Positions 1-6,671 are shown, counted from the first letter of the stretch. The stretch is 17,325 nt of DNA from CALBPI01 sp038533155 (GCA_038533155.1 JBCAZH010000060.1:1-17325), one strand, 5' to 3'. The notes: generated from the letters alone by a model not told the origin. Numbers and translations are program-made.

Positions 1-103
1 CGCCGGTACTCGACACGCCAACGTATACCCTCCCGTCATACCGGTCATCTCGGTCTAGCAGCGCCCGGTACAGTGTTGTGTGATCTGAAAGCTCGATATT
101 CAT
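1..103 (-). CDS. Ada-type metal-binding domain protein, 5' fragment (AlkA/Ada DNA repair family)
   Basis: Only the first 34 codons lie in the window; the gene runs off the left edge. The start is the ATG complementary to 101-103. The visible protein contains the stretch LYRALLDRDDRYDGRVYVGV, ending in SSTG. This closely matches the beginning of the Ada zinc-binding domain, where the family continues with the Cys residues that bind zinc and accept methyl groups from phosphotriesters. In this family the domain is fused either to an AraC regulator and methyltransferase (Ada) or to an AlkA-type 3-methyladenine glycosylase; the fragment cannot tell which. It is divergent from the TIGR00266 gene, with 177 bases between their starts, and no strong ribosome binding site is visible. 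Confidence 0.75.
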   Translation of the reverse strand, partial: MNIELSDHTTLYRALLDRDDRYDGRVYVGVSSTG

Positions 104-280
104 GAAGCAACACTAACAGTCGCATGGGGTCTGCACCGCCCGAATTCGGGCATGTATTCAGAGCTATACGACGCACCCGAACACCGATCACCCCATCGCA
201 TGCTAGTGTCTAGAGAGCGCCAACCCGCACTTGGCGGGCAGGCAGGATGCTTTCAACGATCGACACGAGGACTGAACGAC
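104..280. other. Divergent intergenic region with a 14-bp perfect palindrome
   Basis: This gap separates the Ada-domain gene (leftward) from the TIGR00266 gene (rightward) and should hold both promoters. At 138-151 it contains the perfect 14-base palindrome GCCCGAATTCGGGC, which could be an operator for a dimeric regulator. No convincing -35/-10 pair was picked out by eye. A longer reading frame starting at 152 enters the downstream gene but lacks a ribosome binding site and family support. Confidence 0.4.
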
Positions 281-1066
281 ATGAAAAGCCATGAAGTGGA
301 CTACGAAATTCTAGGTGACGACTTGCAGATCGTTGAGGTTGAACTGGACCCCGATGAAGTCGTCATCGCCGAAGCTGGCGCCATGAACTACATGGAAGAC
401 GGCATCGAATTCGACACGAAAATGGGCGATGGCTCCGCGCCATCTGGCGGATTAATGGACTCGCTGTTGAATGTCGGCAAGCGCGTTCTGACGGGTGAAT
501 CCATATTCATGACACATTTTCGTAACGCGGGTCACGGCAAGAAGAAGGTCGCGTTCGCGGCACCCTACCCTGGCAAGATCATGGCGATCGATATGGCCAA
601 AGTTGGCGGCGAGCTGATTTGTCAAAAGGATGCGTTTCTTTGCGCAGCATTCGGCACAGAGCTTGGCATTGCTCTGCAGCGAAAACTGGGCGCAGGCTTT
701 TTCGGCGGCGAAGGGTTCATCCTGCAACGCCTCCGTGGCGACGGCATGGCGTTCATCCACATCGGCGGAACGGTGATCAAACGCGAGCTGCGCGGCGAGA
801 CGCTTCGCGTCGATACGGGTTGTCTGGCAGCGTTCACGCCTGGCATCGATTATGACATCGAACGCTCCGGCTCATTGAAATCTATGGTGTTCGGCGGCGA
901 AGGTTTGTTCCTCGCAACGCTCCGCGGTACGGGCACCGTTTATCTGCAAAGCTTACCGTTCTCGCGCCTTGCGGGCCGCGTGATGCAAGCCACCGGATTT
1001 GGTGGCAGCAGCAAAGGCGAAGGCTCGGTGCTCGGAGGTCTCGGGGATTTGTTCGGGGATCGGTAG
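281..1066 (+). CDS. TIGR00266 / AIM24 family protein
   Basis: A 261-residue protein of the TIGR00266 family (AIM24 domain), a glycine-rich all-beta fold with no established bacterial biochemistry. It is recognised by the early VEVELDPDEVVIAEAGAMNYM segment (residues about 18-39), the repeated FGGEG motifs (about 147 and 211), the IGGTVIKREL segment and a Gly-rich tail. The length fits the family. The ATG at 281 was chosen because GAGG lies about ten bases upstream and because family proteins begin just before this point; the in-frame extension to 152 is rejected. No signal peptide or membrane helix is seen, so it is probably cytoplasmic. The stop is four bases before the next start, so it is very likely co-transcribed with the HEAT-repeat gene. 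Confidence 0.9.
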   Translation: MKSHEVDYEILGDDLQIVEVELDPDEVVIAEAGAMNYMEDGIEFDTKMGDGSAPSGGLMDSLLNVGKRVLTGESIFMTHFRNAGHGKKKVAFAAPYPGKIMAIDMAKVGGELICQKDAFLCAAFGTELGIALQRKLGAGFFGGEGFILQRLRGDGMAFIHIGGTVIKRELRGETLRVDTGCLAAFTPGIDYDIERSGSLKSMVFGGEGLFLATLRGTGTVYLQSLPFSRLAGRVMQATGFGGSSKGEGSVLGGLGDLFGDR

Positions 1067-1070
1067 GCGT

Positions 1071-2057
1071 ATGAGCAGCAATCCAGTACGCGGCCTTTTG
1101 ATTTTGCTGGTTTCCGGCCTTTTCGTTGTTGGGTCGATCGGCGAGGCCGCAGGCCAGACTCGGCTAACCCCTGAACAGGAACTTCAACAACGTGGGTATG
1201 ACTCGTCACCGGACGTCTTGCGAAAACTCGCACAAGACACTTCGGCGGATATGGAAAGCCGCCTGCTGGCGATCAGGGTGCTGGGATGGAGTTTCAAGAT
1301 AGACAACTCTGACTTTTTGCTGAGTCTAGTCGATGATGAGAACCCGGAAATTCGAATTACCGCCGCGGGCAGCCTGGCTTGGTACGGACGAAAGGACCGT
1401 AAAGGCTCGCTCCTTCCGTTGCTAGACAGTCGTTACCCGAAAGTACGAGAAATTGCCGCAATCGCGCTTGCGAGGCTCAGAGACGAAAGAGCAACGGATG
1501 TGCTGATCGGTATTCTGAAGTCTGGATACGAACCGGGTCGACTTCTCTCTTTGCTCACTGCCCTGGGAGAGCTCGACAGCATGTCAGCGACGGATGCACT
1601 GATTGAGGTTGGCGCCGATTCCTTAATAAGACTTGAAGCCCGCTTGTATGCTCTCGACACGGTCGTTCGAAAATACAAACAAGGCCGAATCGAATACTCT
1701 GGGGAGACCGAGGCTTTGACTCCCCTCCTCGAAGACTCAAATGCCAATATTGCGGCGTCAGCCGCGATTTTGTTAGCGTACGACGGTAATCGGAGATCGG
1801 TGCCCTACCTCGTCAAAACTGTTCTAGATAACAGTGTCTTAATGTCACGACGACTCCAAGCAGCGAACCTTCTGGAAAAGATAACGGAGTCCGATTTTGG
1901 CTTTTCGAGCGTCAAAAGCGGTTTGCAAATGCTGCTCGAGGCCATAGCCGCGGAGAGCGAGGATCGGCCGGCTAGCTTTCCGGAGCTCGATGAGCCGAGT
2001 GCTAACCTGCAAGCTTGGTGGGCAGAACACCAAGACGAGTACAGAAAAGCGGAGTAG
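1071..2057 (+). CDS. Secreted HEAT-repeat protein
   Basis: A 328-residue protein starting at the ATG at 1071, four bases after the TIGR00266 stop, so part of the same operon. Residues about 1-30 form a signal peptide: a short basic start, the hydrophobic run LLILLVSGLFVVG and a small-residue cleavage region (AAG-Q). The remainder is alpha-helical with repeated HEAT/PBS-lyase-like units such as ENPEIRITAAGSLAWYG, YPKVREIAAIALARLRDE and SNANIAASAAILLAYDG, spaced about 30-35 residues apart. HEAT solenoids usually bind proteins. The C-terminus (WWAEHQDEYR) is Trp-rich. It is probably periplasmic or outer-membrane associated; the partner is unknown. An in-frame start at 999 lies inside the upstream gene and would bury the signal peptide, so it is rejected. 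Confidence 0.8.
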   Translation: MSSNPVRGLLILLVSGLFVVGSIGEAAGQTRLTPEQELQQRGYDSSPDVLRKLAQDTSADMESRLLAIRVLGWSFKIDNSDFLLSLVDDENPEIRITAAGSLAWYGRKDRKGSLLPLLDSRYPKVREIAAIALARLRDERATDVLIGILKSGYEPGRLLSLLTALGELDSMSATDALIEVGADSLIRLEARLYALDTVVRKYKQGRIEYSGETEALTPLLEDSNANIAASAAILLAYDGNRRSVPYLVKTVLDNSVLMSRRLQAANLLEKITESDFGFSSVKSGLQMLLEAIAAESEDRPASFPELDEPSANLQAWWAEHQDEYRKAE

Positions 2058-2115
2058 ATAAGGGCGGTTCAACGCCGTACCTGATCAGCACGCCTACCGT
2101 GGCTTTGGCAGGTTC

Positions 2116-2589
2116 CTACCTTTTGATCGAATCCGAAACGTGAACTAGTTTCCACACACCCGTCCGTTTGGACCAGACCTGCGTGCCCGCCCCCGATGCC
2201 GCCACGATATCCCCAGACTTCAGCACAACCTCGGCCGAGTACTCATTCACTAAGACCGCGTTGCTGGAGTCGAGCACGCTAACCTTCACAGGATCAAACT
2301 CCAACGAGTTATACCGTTCGATGAATTCGAGCTGCGGGGCAACGCGTTCTCGAAACGCATCAAAAGTAGCGATGGTTGAACCATCCGCCGTCAATGCGGT
2401 GAACGTGTCCTGATCAAAAAAAGAGAAGTAGCGCTCGATATCTCCGTTTTTCGCTGCATCAACAAGGTCGTTGAAAGCAGCTTCTACCTCGGATTTGAGA
2501 TCATTTTGTGAGTGCGACACGACAGGACGAAGCGAGCCACATCCGGCAAACAGGAACGCGAAGCAAAGAACCGCAAAATTTGACTTCAA
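2116..2589 (-). CDS. Lipoprotein with NTF2/SnoaL-like (DUF4440-type) domain
   Basis: A 157-residue protein, convergent with the HEAT-repeat gene. Residues 1-17 are a type II signal peptide with a lipobox ending FAGC, so Cys17 would be lipidated. From about residue 30 the sequence reads as a small cone-shaped NTF2-like domain: an initial helix (FNDLVDAAKNGDIERYFSFF) with the typical spacing of aromatic residues, a phase with a predicted FRERVAPQLEFIERY helix, then alternating strands ending in VWSKRTGVWKLVHVSDS. Such domains bind small molecules or act as scaffolds; no catalytic residues can be assigned. The start is TTG (complement of 2587-2589), with a GGAG motif about nine bases upstream. 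It carries no attC and faces against the cassettes, so it is probably resident chromosome bordering the array. Confidence 0.75.
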   Translation of the reverse strand: MKSNFAVLCFAFLFAGCGSLRPVVSHSQNDLKSEVEAAFNDLVDAAKNGDIERYFSFFDQDTFTALTADGSTIATFDAFRERVAPQLEFIERYNSLEFDPVKVSVLDSSNAVLVNEYSAEVVLKSGDIVAASGAGTQVWSKRTGVWKLVHVSDSIKR

Positions 2590-3003
2590 ATCATAACTCC
2601 GGTGATTCGACCAACAGTATACGTTCGTCGCGAATCATCCGCGGAAACGGATGGATTCAAATTTGCCTACGTCAACGCCGTGGGCTGATCGCAGATAGCC
2701 ATCACGGTCGGTTCTTCATGGCATCGAGTGGTAGCCGTGCATTCTTGGTTGTCGAATACACTAGAGTTAGTCAAGAGAAACAACGCAGTACGTCCGCTTC
2801 GTTCGCCAACATACGCTGGATCAACTGCAGAAACACCACTCGCGGGCGCCACATTTCTGCATTGCGGTGCATCACTGCAAAGGTGTATTTTCTTAAAGCA
2901 CTACAGACACTTGGTTTGATTTTCAGCGGGATTTGGAATGTTGAACACTTGCAATCAGATCAGATTCACCGGCCATAGAATCCGCTTTTAGACGGCTGCT
3001 GCA
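2590..3003. other. Gene-poor left border of the cassette array
   Basis: About 414 bases without a convincing gene. It must contain the promoter of the leftward lipoprotein gene. In an intact integron, attI and the start of a divergent intI gene would be expected here, but short reading frames on either strand show no tyrosine-recombinase motifs. Near the right end, TTTAGAC at 2987-2993 followed by GGCTGCTGC resembles a decayed R' core box (consensus GTTRRRY). It is placed where the first cassette should begin and may be the remains of attI or of an earlier attC. Confidence 0.4.
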
Positions 3004-3336
3004 ATGCTCTTCCCGGTAATCCTCACGATAGCCAGTGCGCTGACTTCTGAAGTCAACAGTATGTTGCTGCAATGCACGCCTCGTCGAATTGCTGTGCATC
3101 GCGAGTTTCCAGAATATCCAACGAGCCCTATCCATAACCGAGGCGTGGATGGTTTCGTAGAGGTGATCGTTGAAATCGATAAGGAGGGCAAGGTTGTTGG
3201 AGTGTTGGTGGTAAAGTCTGAGCCATTACTTTTTTTCGATGACGTTGCAACCGACGCGGCCGAGAAACGGCGATTCGAGGCTGCAGATACTCGTTGTTGG
3301 CAAACCCTGCATTTTAGCTTGGAGCTAGAGAGGTAG
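3004..3336 (+). CDS. Cassette 1: secreted single TonB C-terminal domain protein
   Basis: A 110-residue protein. The first 19 residues (MLFPVILTIASALTSEVNS) look like a cleavable signal peptide. Residues about 35-105 match the TonB C-terminal fold: a P-x-YP motif (PEYPTSP), then VDGFVEVIVEIDKEGKVVGV, a VVKSEP turn and a D-x-AA-x4 helix leading to RRFEAA. Full-length TonB proteins carry a membrane anchor and a Pro-rich spacer; both are missing here, so this is a free periplasmic domain rather than a working energy transducer. It might bind a TonB-box or act as a dominant partner (inference). It is followed by attC at 3345-3447. The preceding box is decayed, so it stands first in the array. Confidence 0.75.
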   Translation: MLFPVILTIASALTSEVNSMLLQCTPRRIAVHREFPEYPTSPIHNRGVDGFVEVIVEIDKEGKVVGVLVVKSEPLLFFDDVATDAAEKRRFEAADTRCWQTLHFSLELER

Positions 3337-3344
3337 AGTGAGAC

Positions 3345-3447
3345 CTTCTAATTTGCTGCTGCAGCTGACGCTGATGGACTCAGCTGGTGCCTTGCTGTCG
3401 CAATCCACTCGGTGCGTCAAATGCGCAGCTGAGCTTAGGCGTTATAG
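3345..3447 (+). other. attC site after cassette 1
   Basis: Imperfect inverted repeat of about 103 bases. The left box is degenerate (TTCTAAT near 3347) and the left arm GCTGCAGCTGACG (3357-3369) pairs with the right arm CGCAGCTGAGC (3424-3434), leaving two extrahelical bases. The right core box GTTATAG is at 3441-3447, with recombination expected just after its G. Confidence 0.8.
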
Positions 3448-3450
3448 CGC

Positions 3451-3906
3451 ATGAGCGGCTCATTCAACGGCACCAGCTACCGAGATCAACTCGATCGTGT
3501 TGAACGTTTCTTCGTGAGGGTGCAACAGCACAATAAGTCGCACACAGAGTACGACGACGATCTTTGGTCGTTCTTCATCCACGCTTGGGCTTTGAAGGAC
3601 TGGATCAAGAACGACGAAGATCTTCCGGAAGGAGCTCGTAATCGCATTGTTACCGAAGTAGAAGACGACTTCGATCTCCAGGTTTGCGCTGATATTGCCA
3701 ATAGGACGAAGCACGTGGTTCTGAATCGCCATTCGAGACACGACTCGAAACCAGTACGAAGAGACGTTGTCGTCGGAGGTGGGATTCGCTCGACGCATCA
3801 TATTGGTTTGAAGAGCGGAGACACGGTAATAGCGCAGGAATTGGCAGAGCGTGTAGTTGCAAAGTGGAAAGCGCTGCTGAACGAGCTCGACGAACATGCG
3901 CTATAA
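3451..3906 (+). CDS. Cassette 2: conserved cytoplasmic protein with KDW and AN-x2-KH motifs
   Basis: A 151-residue soluble protein without signal peptide or membrane helix; function not recognised. It begins with a helix-rich half: the segment YDDDLWSFFIHAWALKDWIKND (residues about 34-55), then DLQVCADIANRTKHVVLNRH (about 75-94), followed by a more beta-rich end and a closing amphipathic helix (ELAERVVAKWKALLNEL). The paired KDWI and CADIAN-x2-KH motifs recall small helical proteins met in cassettes and defence-type neighbourhoods, possibly HEPN-like, but this is only an impression. The ATG is three bases after the preceding core box. The TAA stop lies inside the next attC R'' box (CTATAAC), typical of a gene fitted to its cassette. 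Confidence 0.7.
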   Translation: MSGSFNGTSYRDQLDRVERFFVRVQQHNKSHTEYDDDLWSFFIHAWALKDWIKNDEDLPEGARNRIVTEVEDDFDLQVCADIANRTKHVVLNRHSRHDSKPVRRDVVVGGGIRSTHHIGLKSGDTVIAQELAERVVAKWKALLNELDEHAL

Positions 3907-3999
3907 CCAGTCACCGCAGCAGACGCTTGACCTAGACGGTTTTTTGACTTCCGTCAAAGCCCCGTCTGCCTCAACCGCAGCTGAGCTTGGGCGTTAGAT
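3901..3999 (+). other. attC site after cassette 2
   Basis: R'' box CTATAAC at 3901-3907, extended arms with CGCAGCAGACGC on the left and CCGCAGCTGAGC on the right, and R' box GTTAGAT at 3993-3999. The terminal loop has its own nested hairpins (AGACGG/CCGTCT and TTGAC/GTCAA). R'' with flanking bases (GCGCTATAAC) is the perfect complement of the cassette's own 5' end GTTATAGCGC. Confidence 0.9.
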
Positions 4000-4004
4000 C
4001 GCAT

Positions 4005-4316
4005 ATGGACACCGAGACACTCGTACTCTTGCTCGTATCGCTTCACGTTGTGCTTCTTGCTCTGTGCCTCGGAGGGTTGATCCGTGATTTCTCGCAAACA
4101 GTTTTCCAGAGAATTGCGCAGGGCTTGATCGCCTTGGTGATACCAGTTCTTGGCCCGATTGGGATACTCTGTTTTTTGGTTTCAGCCCATGATCTGAAAG
4201 AGTTAAAGTTCATCTTGCCGTTTCCATTTTACTTTTTCGGATCGGACCATGCCCTTGAGGATAGGCGTAGAGAGAGTGGTTATGAAATCAATCATCACAT
4301 GGACACACTCGATTGA
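4005..4316 (+). CDS. Cassette 3: small two-helix membrane protein
   Basis: A 103-residue protein, function not recognised. Residues about 5-25 (LVLLLVSLHVVLLALCLGGLI) and about 38-60 (GLIALVIPVLGPIGILCFLVS) are two strongly hydrophobic segments joined by a short polar hinge (RDFSQTVFQ). A tail follows, with aromatic residues (FPFYFFGSDHALEDRRRE), probably cytoplasmic. The IPVLGPIG motif is common in small inner-membrane proteins with an N-terminal helical pair, but no function follows from it. The ATG at 4005 is used, five bases after the core box; an upstream in-frame start at 3987 lies within attC and is rejected. About 20 bases separate the stop from the next R'' box. Confidence 0.65.
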   Translation: MDTETLVLLLVSLHVVLLALCLGGLIRDFSQTVFQRIAQGLIALVIPVLGPIGILCFLVSAHDLKELKFILPFPFYFFGSDHALEDRRRESGYEINHHMDTLD

Positions 4317-4337
4317 AATCGAGGAGCGCTTGGTGCG

Positions 4338-4394
4338 ATCTAACCGGTCACTACAGCTGACGCTGATAGACGCGGCTGAGCCTGAGCGTTAGAC
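4338..4394 (+). other. Short (57-bp) attC site after cassette 3
   Basis: R'' box ATCTAAC at 4338-4344, left arm ACAGCTGACGC, right arm CGGCTGAGCCTGAGC, and R' box GTTAGAC at 4388-4394. At 57 bases it is much shorter than its neighbours (about 100) because the variable terminal loop is nearly absent. The cassette ends TGCGATCTAAC and GTTAGATCGCA are perfectly complementary over 11 bases. Confidence 0.9.
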
Positions 4395-4397
4395 CGA

Positions 4398-4883
4398 ATG
4401 GAAAACCCACTAGTCGCCATAGTCGTTCTCGTTTTTATTGCCATATGTCTCGGTTGGGCCTTTCGCCAGCGCATAGCAACTCAGATAAAGGTCGGGTTTG
4501 CGGACTTTGCGTCAATAGCAAAGGCACTGGATGAAACCGGGCGAGACGGATCTTTTGCCGCGTTTGTTTTCGATCCGAAGGGGAGCGACACGAAGGACTC
4601 TTTGAATATTCAGTTTTCGAAGGAAGATGGGGTAGTTGGTTTCGATTGGGTGCTTCTTTGCGATATCAACATTCGTGATAGAGACAAGCTAGAGGCGCTC
4701 GCTTTGGCCAAAGGTGTTTCGCTGGAGTTCCGGACCATGAATGATGTCGACTACTTACGGACTGAGTCGGAAGGCTTTGCTGAGTTTCCGGCAGAGATTC
4801 TCGTGAGGCTGTATGGATGCGAGGAATCGCAAAAGGTCACTATGATCCAGGAGGGATTTGAGTGGAATCCAGATTCGGTCTAG
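4398..4883 (+). CDS. Cassette 4: membrane-anchored protein of unknown function
   Basis: A 161-residue protein starting three bases after the core box. Residues about 4-22 (PLVAIVVLVFIAICLGWAF) form one N-terminal transmembrane helix followed by a basic patch (RQRIATQ), so the rest probably lies in the cytoplasm. The soluble part is a mixed alpha/beta domain with strands such as GSFAAFVFDP, NIQFSKEDGVVGFDWVLLCD and VSLEFRTMND, and the helix RDRDKLEALALAKG. The spacing of the strands and the RDKLEALA helix recall small regulatory or immunity-like domains, but no family was recognised. Expression must depend on an upstream array promoter or on signals within attC, since there is no room for a promoter of its own. 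Confidence 0.65.
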   Translation: MENPLVAIVVLVFIAICLGWAFRQRIATQIKVGFADFASIAKALDETGRDGSFAAFVFDPKGSDTKDSLNIQFSKEDGVVGFDWVLLCDINIRDRDKLEALALAKGVSLEFRTMNDVDYLRTESEGFAEFPAEILVRLYGCEESQKVTMIQEGFEWNPDSV

Positions 4884-4982
4884 CAAGATGCTGCAAATGC
4901 CGCTGATGCTCTGGACCGGTGTTTCTCTGCCGCGAAACCCCGTCGCCGGCATCAAGTGCACAGCTGAGCTTAGACGTTAGGC
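4878..4982 (+). other. attC site after cassette 4
   Basis: R'' box GTCTAGC (4878-4884; one change from GTCTAAC) and R' box GTTAGGC at 4976-4982, with the right arm ACAGCTGAGCTTAGAC. The terminal loop includes GTTTC...GAAAC. The cassette ends (ATTCGGTCTAGC at the end, GTTAGACCGAAT at the start) are complementary at 11 of 12 positions. Confidence 0.85.
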
Positions 4983-4992
4983 TGCTGCTATC

Positions 4993-5523
4993 GTGCCCCT
5001 CGACTTGGCAGACCCCGCTTGGAGCAAACTCCCCGGCAGCTACGGGCATTCCAGAGATATCGTCACTTGGCTCAACGAAGCGAAGATCGTTGGACGGATA
5101 TCTGACGAACGATTGGGCGACCTGGTAAATGAAGCGGCCCATCAAGGCGATGCGTCTTTGGCCATCTACGGCGTCGTTCCATACCTCGTTGAGTTCGCGC
5201 TGTACGCAGATTCTCAAGCCGAAAGGGTTCGGCTGCTTACCCACGCGGGATTGCTGTGCGCTGATCTACGCCGCGCGGCTTTAGAAAATCCTGACGAGGA
5301 CTTTGTTGTCACCCAATACAATTCGGCGAAAACGCAAGGTGCCCAAATGCTCTCGACCTTACTGGTCAAGCTTAGCGACTTCAGCGATTTTCAATACGGT
5401 ATCGCTGCTCTTGCAGGTTTCTTGGATAAATGGGAAATCGCAAGGGTCCTTGAAACACTTGAGCTTTTTGAAGGTAAACTTCATCACCCGTGGTTCCAAA
5501 GGCCAGTCTCCCCGCATGAATAG
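4993..5523 (+). CDS. Cassette 5: HEAT-like protein resembling WxxLxxxYG immunity-type proteins
   Basis: A 176-residue, mostly helical, soluble protein. The start is GTG at 4993, ten bases after the core box; no better start is in frame nearby. Residues 9-18 (AWSKLPGSYG) and the following RDIVTWLNEA, then GDASLAIYGVVPYLVEFAL, follow the pattern of HEAT-type proteins that open with W-x2-L-x3-YG, a short helix, and an A-x4-VPYL segment. Such proteins occur as immunity or accessory genes near toxins; that role is an inference here, since no toxin gene adjoins it. The rest is further helices (ERVRLLTHAGLLCADLRRAAL and a C-terminal EIARVLETLELFEG). It lies alone in its cassette. Confidence 0.6.
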   Translation: MPLDLADPAWSKLPGSYGHSRDIVTWLNEAKIVGRISDERLGDLVNEAAHQGDASLAIYGVVPYLVEFALYADSQAERVRLLTHAGLLCADLRRAALENPDEDFVVTQYNSAKTQGAQMLSTLLVKLSDFSDFQYGIAALAGFLDKWEIARVLETLELFEGKLHHPWFQRPVSPHE

Positions 5524-5556
5524 CGACCCCGAGTTGTGTTCAGGTATCGCGCTGCA

Positions 5557-5658
5557 GCCTAACAAGAAGCCGCAGCTGGCTTCTATGGACTCGGCGACCG
5601 CCTTGGTACCGCAAGCTGCTAGCCGCGTCGATAGTACAGCTGAGCCTAGGCGTTAGGC
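5557..5658 (+). other. attC site after cassette 5
   Basis: R'' box GCCTAAC at 5557-5563, left arm CCGCAGCTGGC, right arm TACAGCTGAGCCTAGGC and R' box GTTAGGC at 5652-5658 (102 bases). R'' and flank (GCAGCCTAAC) are complementary to the cassette 5' end GTTAGGCTGC over ten bases. The gene's stop lies about 34 bases before the box. Confidence 0.9.
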
Positions 5659-5661
5659 GAC

Positions 5662-6039
5662 ATGAGACACGCGCTGGTCCTAGCGGTCTGTATTGCAATT
5701 TGCGGATGCTCCGCGGCGGTACTCGAGTGCGCGGATCGTGTCGAAGGAAGCCAATTCCAAGCTACATACGTCTATGGTGTTGAAGTTGATGCTCTCCACC
5801 CCTGTGGCGAATCCGAGCCATCCTGGGCAAGCTACAACTGGGAGGGCGCCGAGTTACTCTCTTTCTATAAGTCGGAGACGACGCGTCCATATCAGCCGAT
5901 CTACATTGAGTTTCGTGGGGCATATCTGGCTGAGGAAATGGATGGCTTCGCTAGTAGCTATGCTGGCTTGCTGCACATCTTGGAGATTGAAAAGATGTCT
6001 CTGGAGGTTCCGGAGGCGTGTCACAGTGCCGCCTTATAA
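5662..6039 (+). CDS. Cassette 6: putative lipoprotein with YGxEVxxxxPCG motif
   Basis: A 125-residue protein starting three bases after the core box. Residues 1-16 form a hydrophobic signal (ALVLAVCIAIC) ending in a G-C pair. Cys16 could be lipidated, although the residue at -2 is Cys, which is unusual for a lipobox; an ordinary signal peptide is the alternative. The mature part contains FQATYVYGVEVDALHPCGES, then YNWEGAELLSFY and PIYIEFRGAYLAEEMDG. The order (an extracellular G-x-EV-x4-PCG motif, a Trp segment, then PIY-x-EFRG) resembles small NlpE-like envelope lipoproteins that are frequent in proteobacteria. Function is unknown. Two further Cys (in HPCG and EACH) may form a disulfide. The stop overlaps the next attC R'' box. 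Confidence 0.65.
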   Translation: MRHALVLAVCIAICGCSAAVLECADRVEGSQFQATYVYGVEVDALHPCGESEPSWASYNWEGAELLSFYKSETTRPYQPIYIEFRGAYLAEEMDGFASSYAGLLHILEIEKMSLEVPEACHSAAL

Positions 6040-6132
6040 ATTGCTGCAGCTGACACTGATGGACTGCGCAGGAGTTTCGCTGTCGCGAAACCGCGTCGCC
6101 GTCGAATGCGCAGCTCAGCTTGGGCGTTAGAC
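6033..6132 (+). other. attC site after cassette 6
   Basis: The left box is altered (CTTATAA, 6033-6039). The left arm GCTGCAGCTGACAC pairs with the right arm GCGCAGCTCAGC, and the R' box GTTAGAC lies at 6126-6132. The loop holds a perfect seven-base hairpin, GTTTCGC-TGTC-GCGAAAC. Confidence 0.85.
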
Positions 6133-6137
6133 AGCTC

Positions 6138-6671
6138 GTGTATCGACTGGGACATTGTGTCGGTGGCAAGTGGATAGAACACTCGCAAGCGCGTGTTTTC
6201 GATGTGACCGACCGAGTGCTTGCCGGAGTGCCTCGAAGCGATCCAGCCATCTTTGCGGCGCTAGTCCAGTGTATAGAGCCACCGCTTTTTCTGTTGTACG
6301 TTCTTCATACACCACGTGGAGAAGCTGAAGCCGGGCGGTACCAGAGCCCTGAGCTATCGCTTGCTGAGGTGGTCGGGTTTTTGAATCAGTTCGAATCGTT
6401 TCTTTCCGGCGATGGCAGATATGACCTATGGGCCCATTCACCAAGCGACAATGGCACAGTTGTGTGGGACAGACACAATCAACTCTTTGGTTATGGGCCT
6501 CTACCGCTGTATACGGAGAAGCTTAAGTCGATGGGATTTCGAAGCGGATGCCCTGAGATACCGTCACCTCATGAGCATTACTATCGCCCAGAGCTTGATG
6601 GACTTGCGAAGGAGCTATTGACCGAGTTTGATTGGACTTATTCACCATTACGTCCAGAGGATGAGCAGTGA
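6138..6671 (+). CDS. Cassette 7: conserved cytoplasmic protein, unknown function
   Basis: A 177-residue protein. GTG at 6138 is taken as the start, five bases after the core box; the longer frame from TTG at 6120 would begin inside attC. No signal peptide is present. Distinctive segments are PPLFLLYVLHTPRGEAEAGRY (residues about 50-70), a helix AEVVGFLNQFESFLSGDGRY, then DLWAHSPSDNGTVVWDRHNQ and LFGYGPLPLYTEKLKSMGF, and finally PSPHEHYYRPELDGLAKELL. The paired WDRHN...YGPL and PHEHYY elements read like a conserved small alpha/beta family met in cassette arrays and mobile regions, but no function is known to me. The His-rich PHEHYY motif could bind metal (speculation). Confidence 0.65.
   Translation: MYRLGHCVGGKWIEHSQARVFDVTDRVLAGVPRSDPAIFAALVQCIEPPLFLLYVLHTPRGEAEAGRYQSPELSLAEVVGFLNQFESFLSGDGRYDLWAHSPSDNGTVVWDRHNQLFGYGPLPLYTEKLKSMGFRSGCPEIPSPHEHYYRPELDGLAKELLTEFDWTYSPLRPEDEQ

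Noticed and set aside
152..280. N-terminal extension of the TIGR00266 gene to an ATG at 152
   Set aside because: It adds 43 residues without family similarity, while ATG 281 has a GAGG ribosome site and the usual family start.
2508..2978. 156-codon plus-strand frame at the array border
   Set aside because: It overlaps the start of the lipoprotein gene, is rich in Arg, Ser and His without domain-like pattern, and has no ribosome site.
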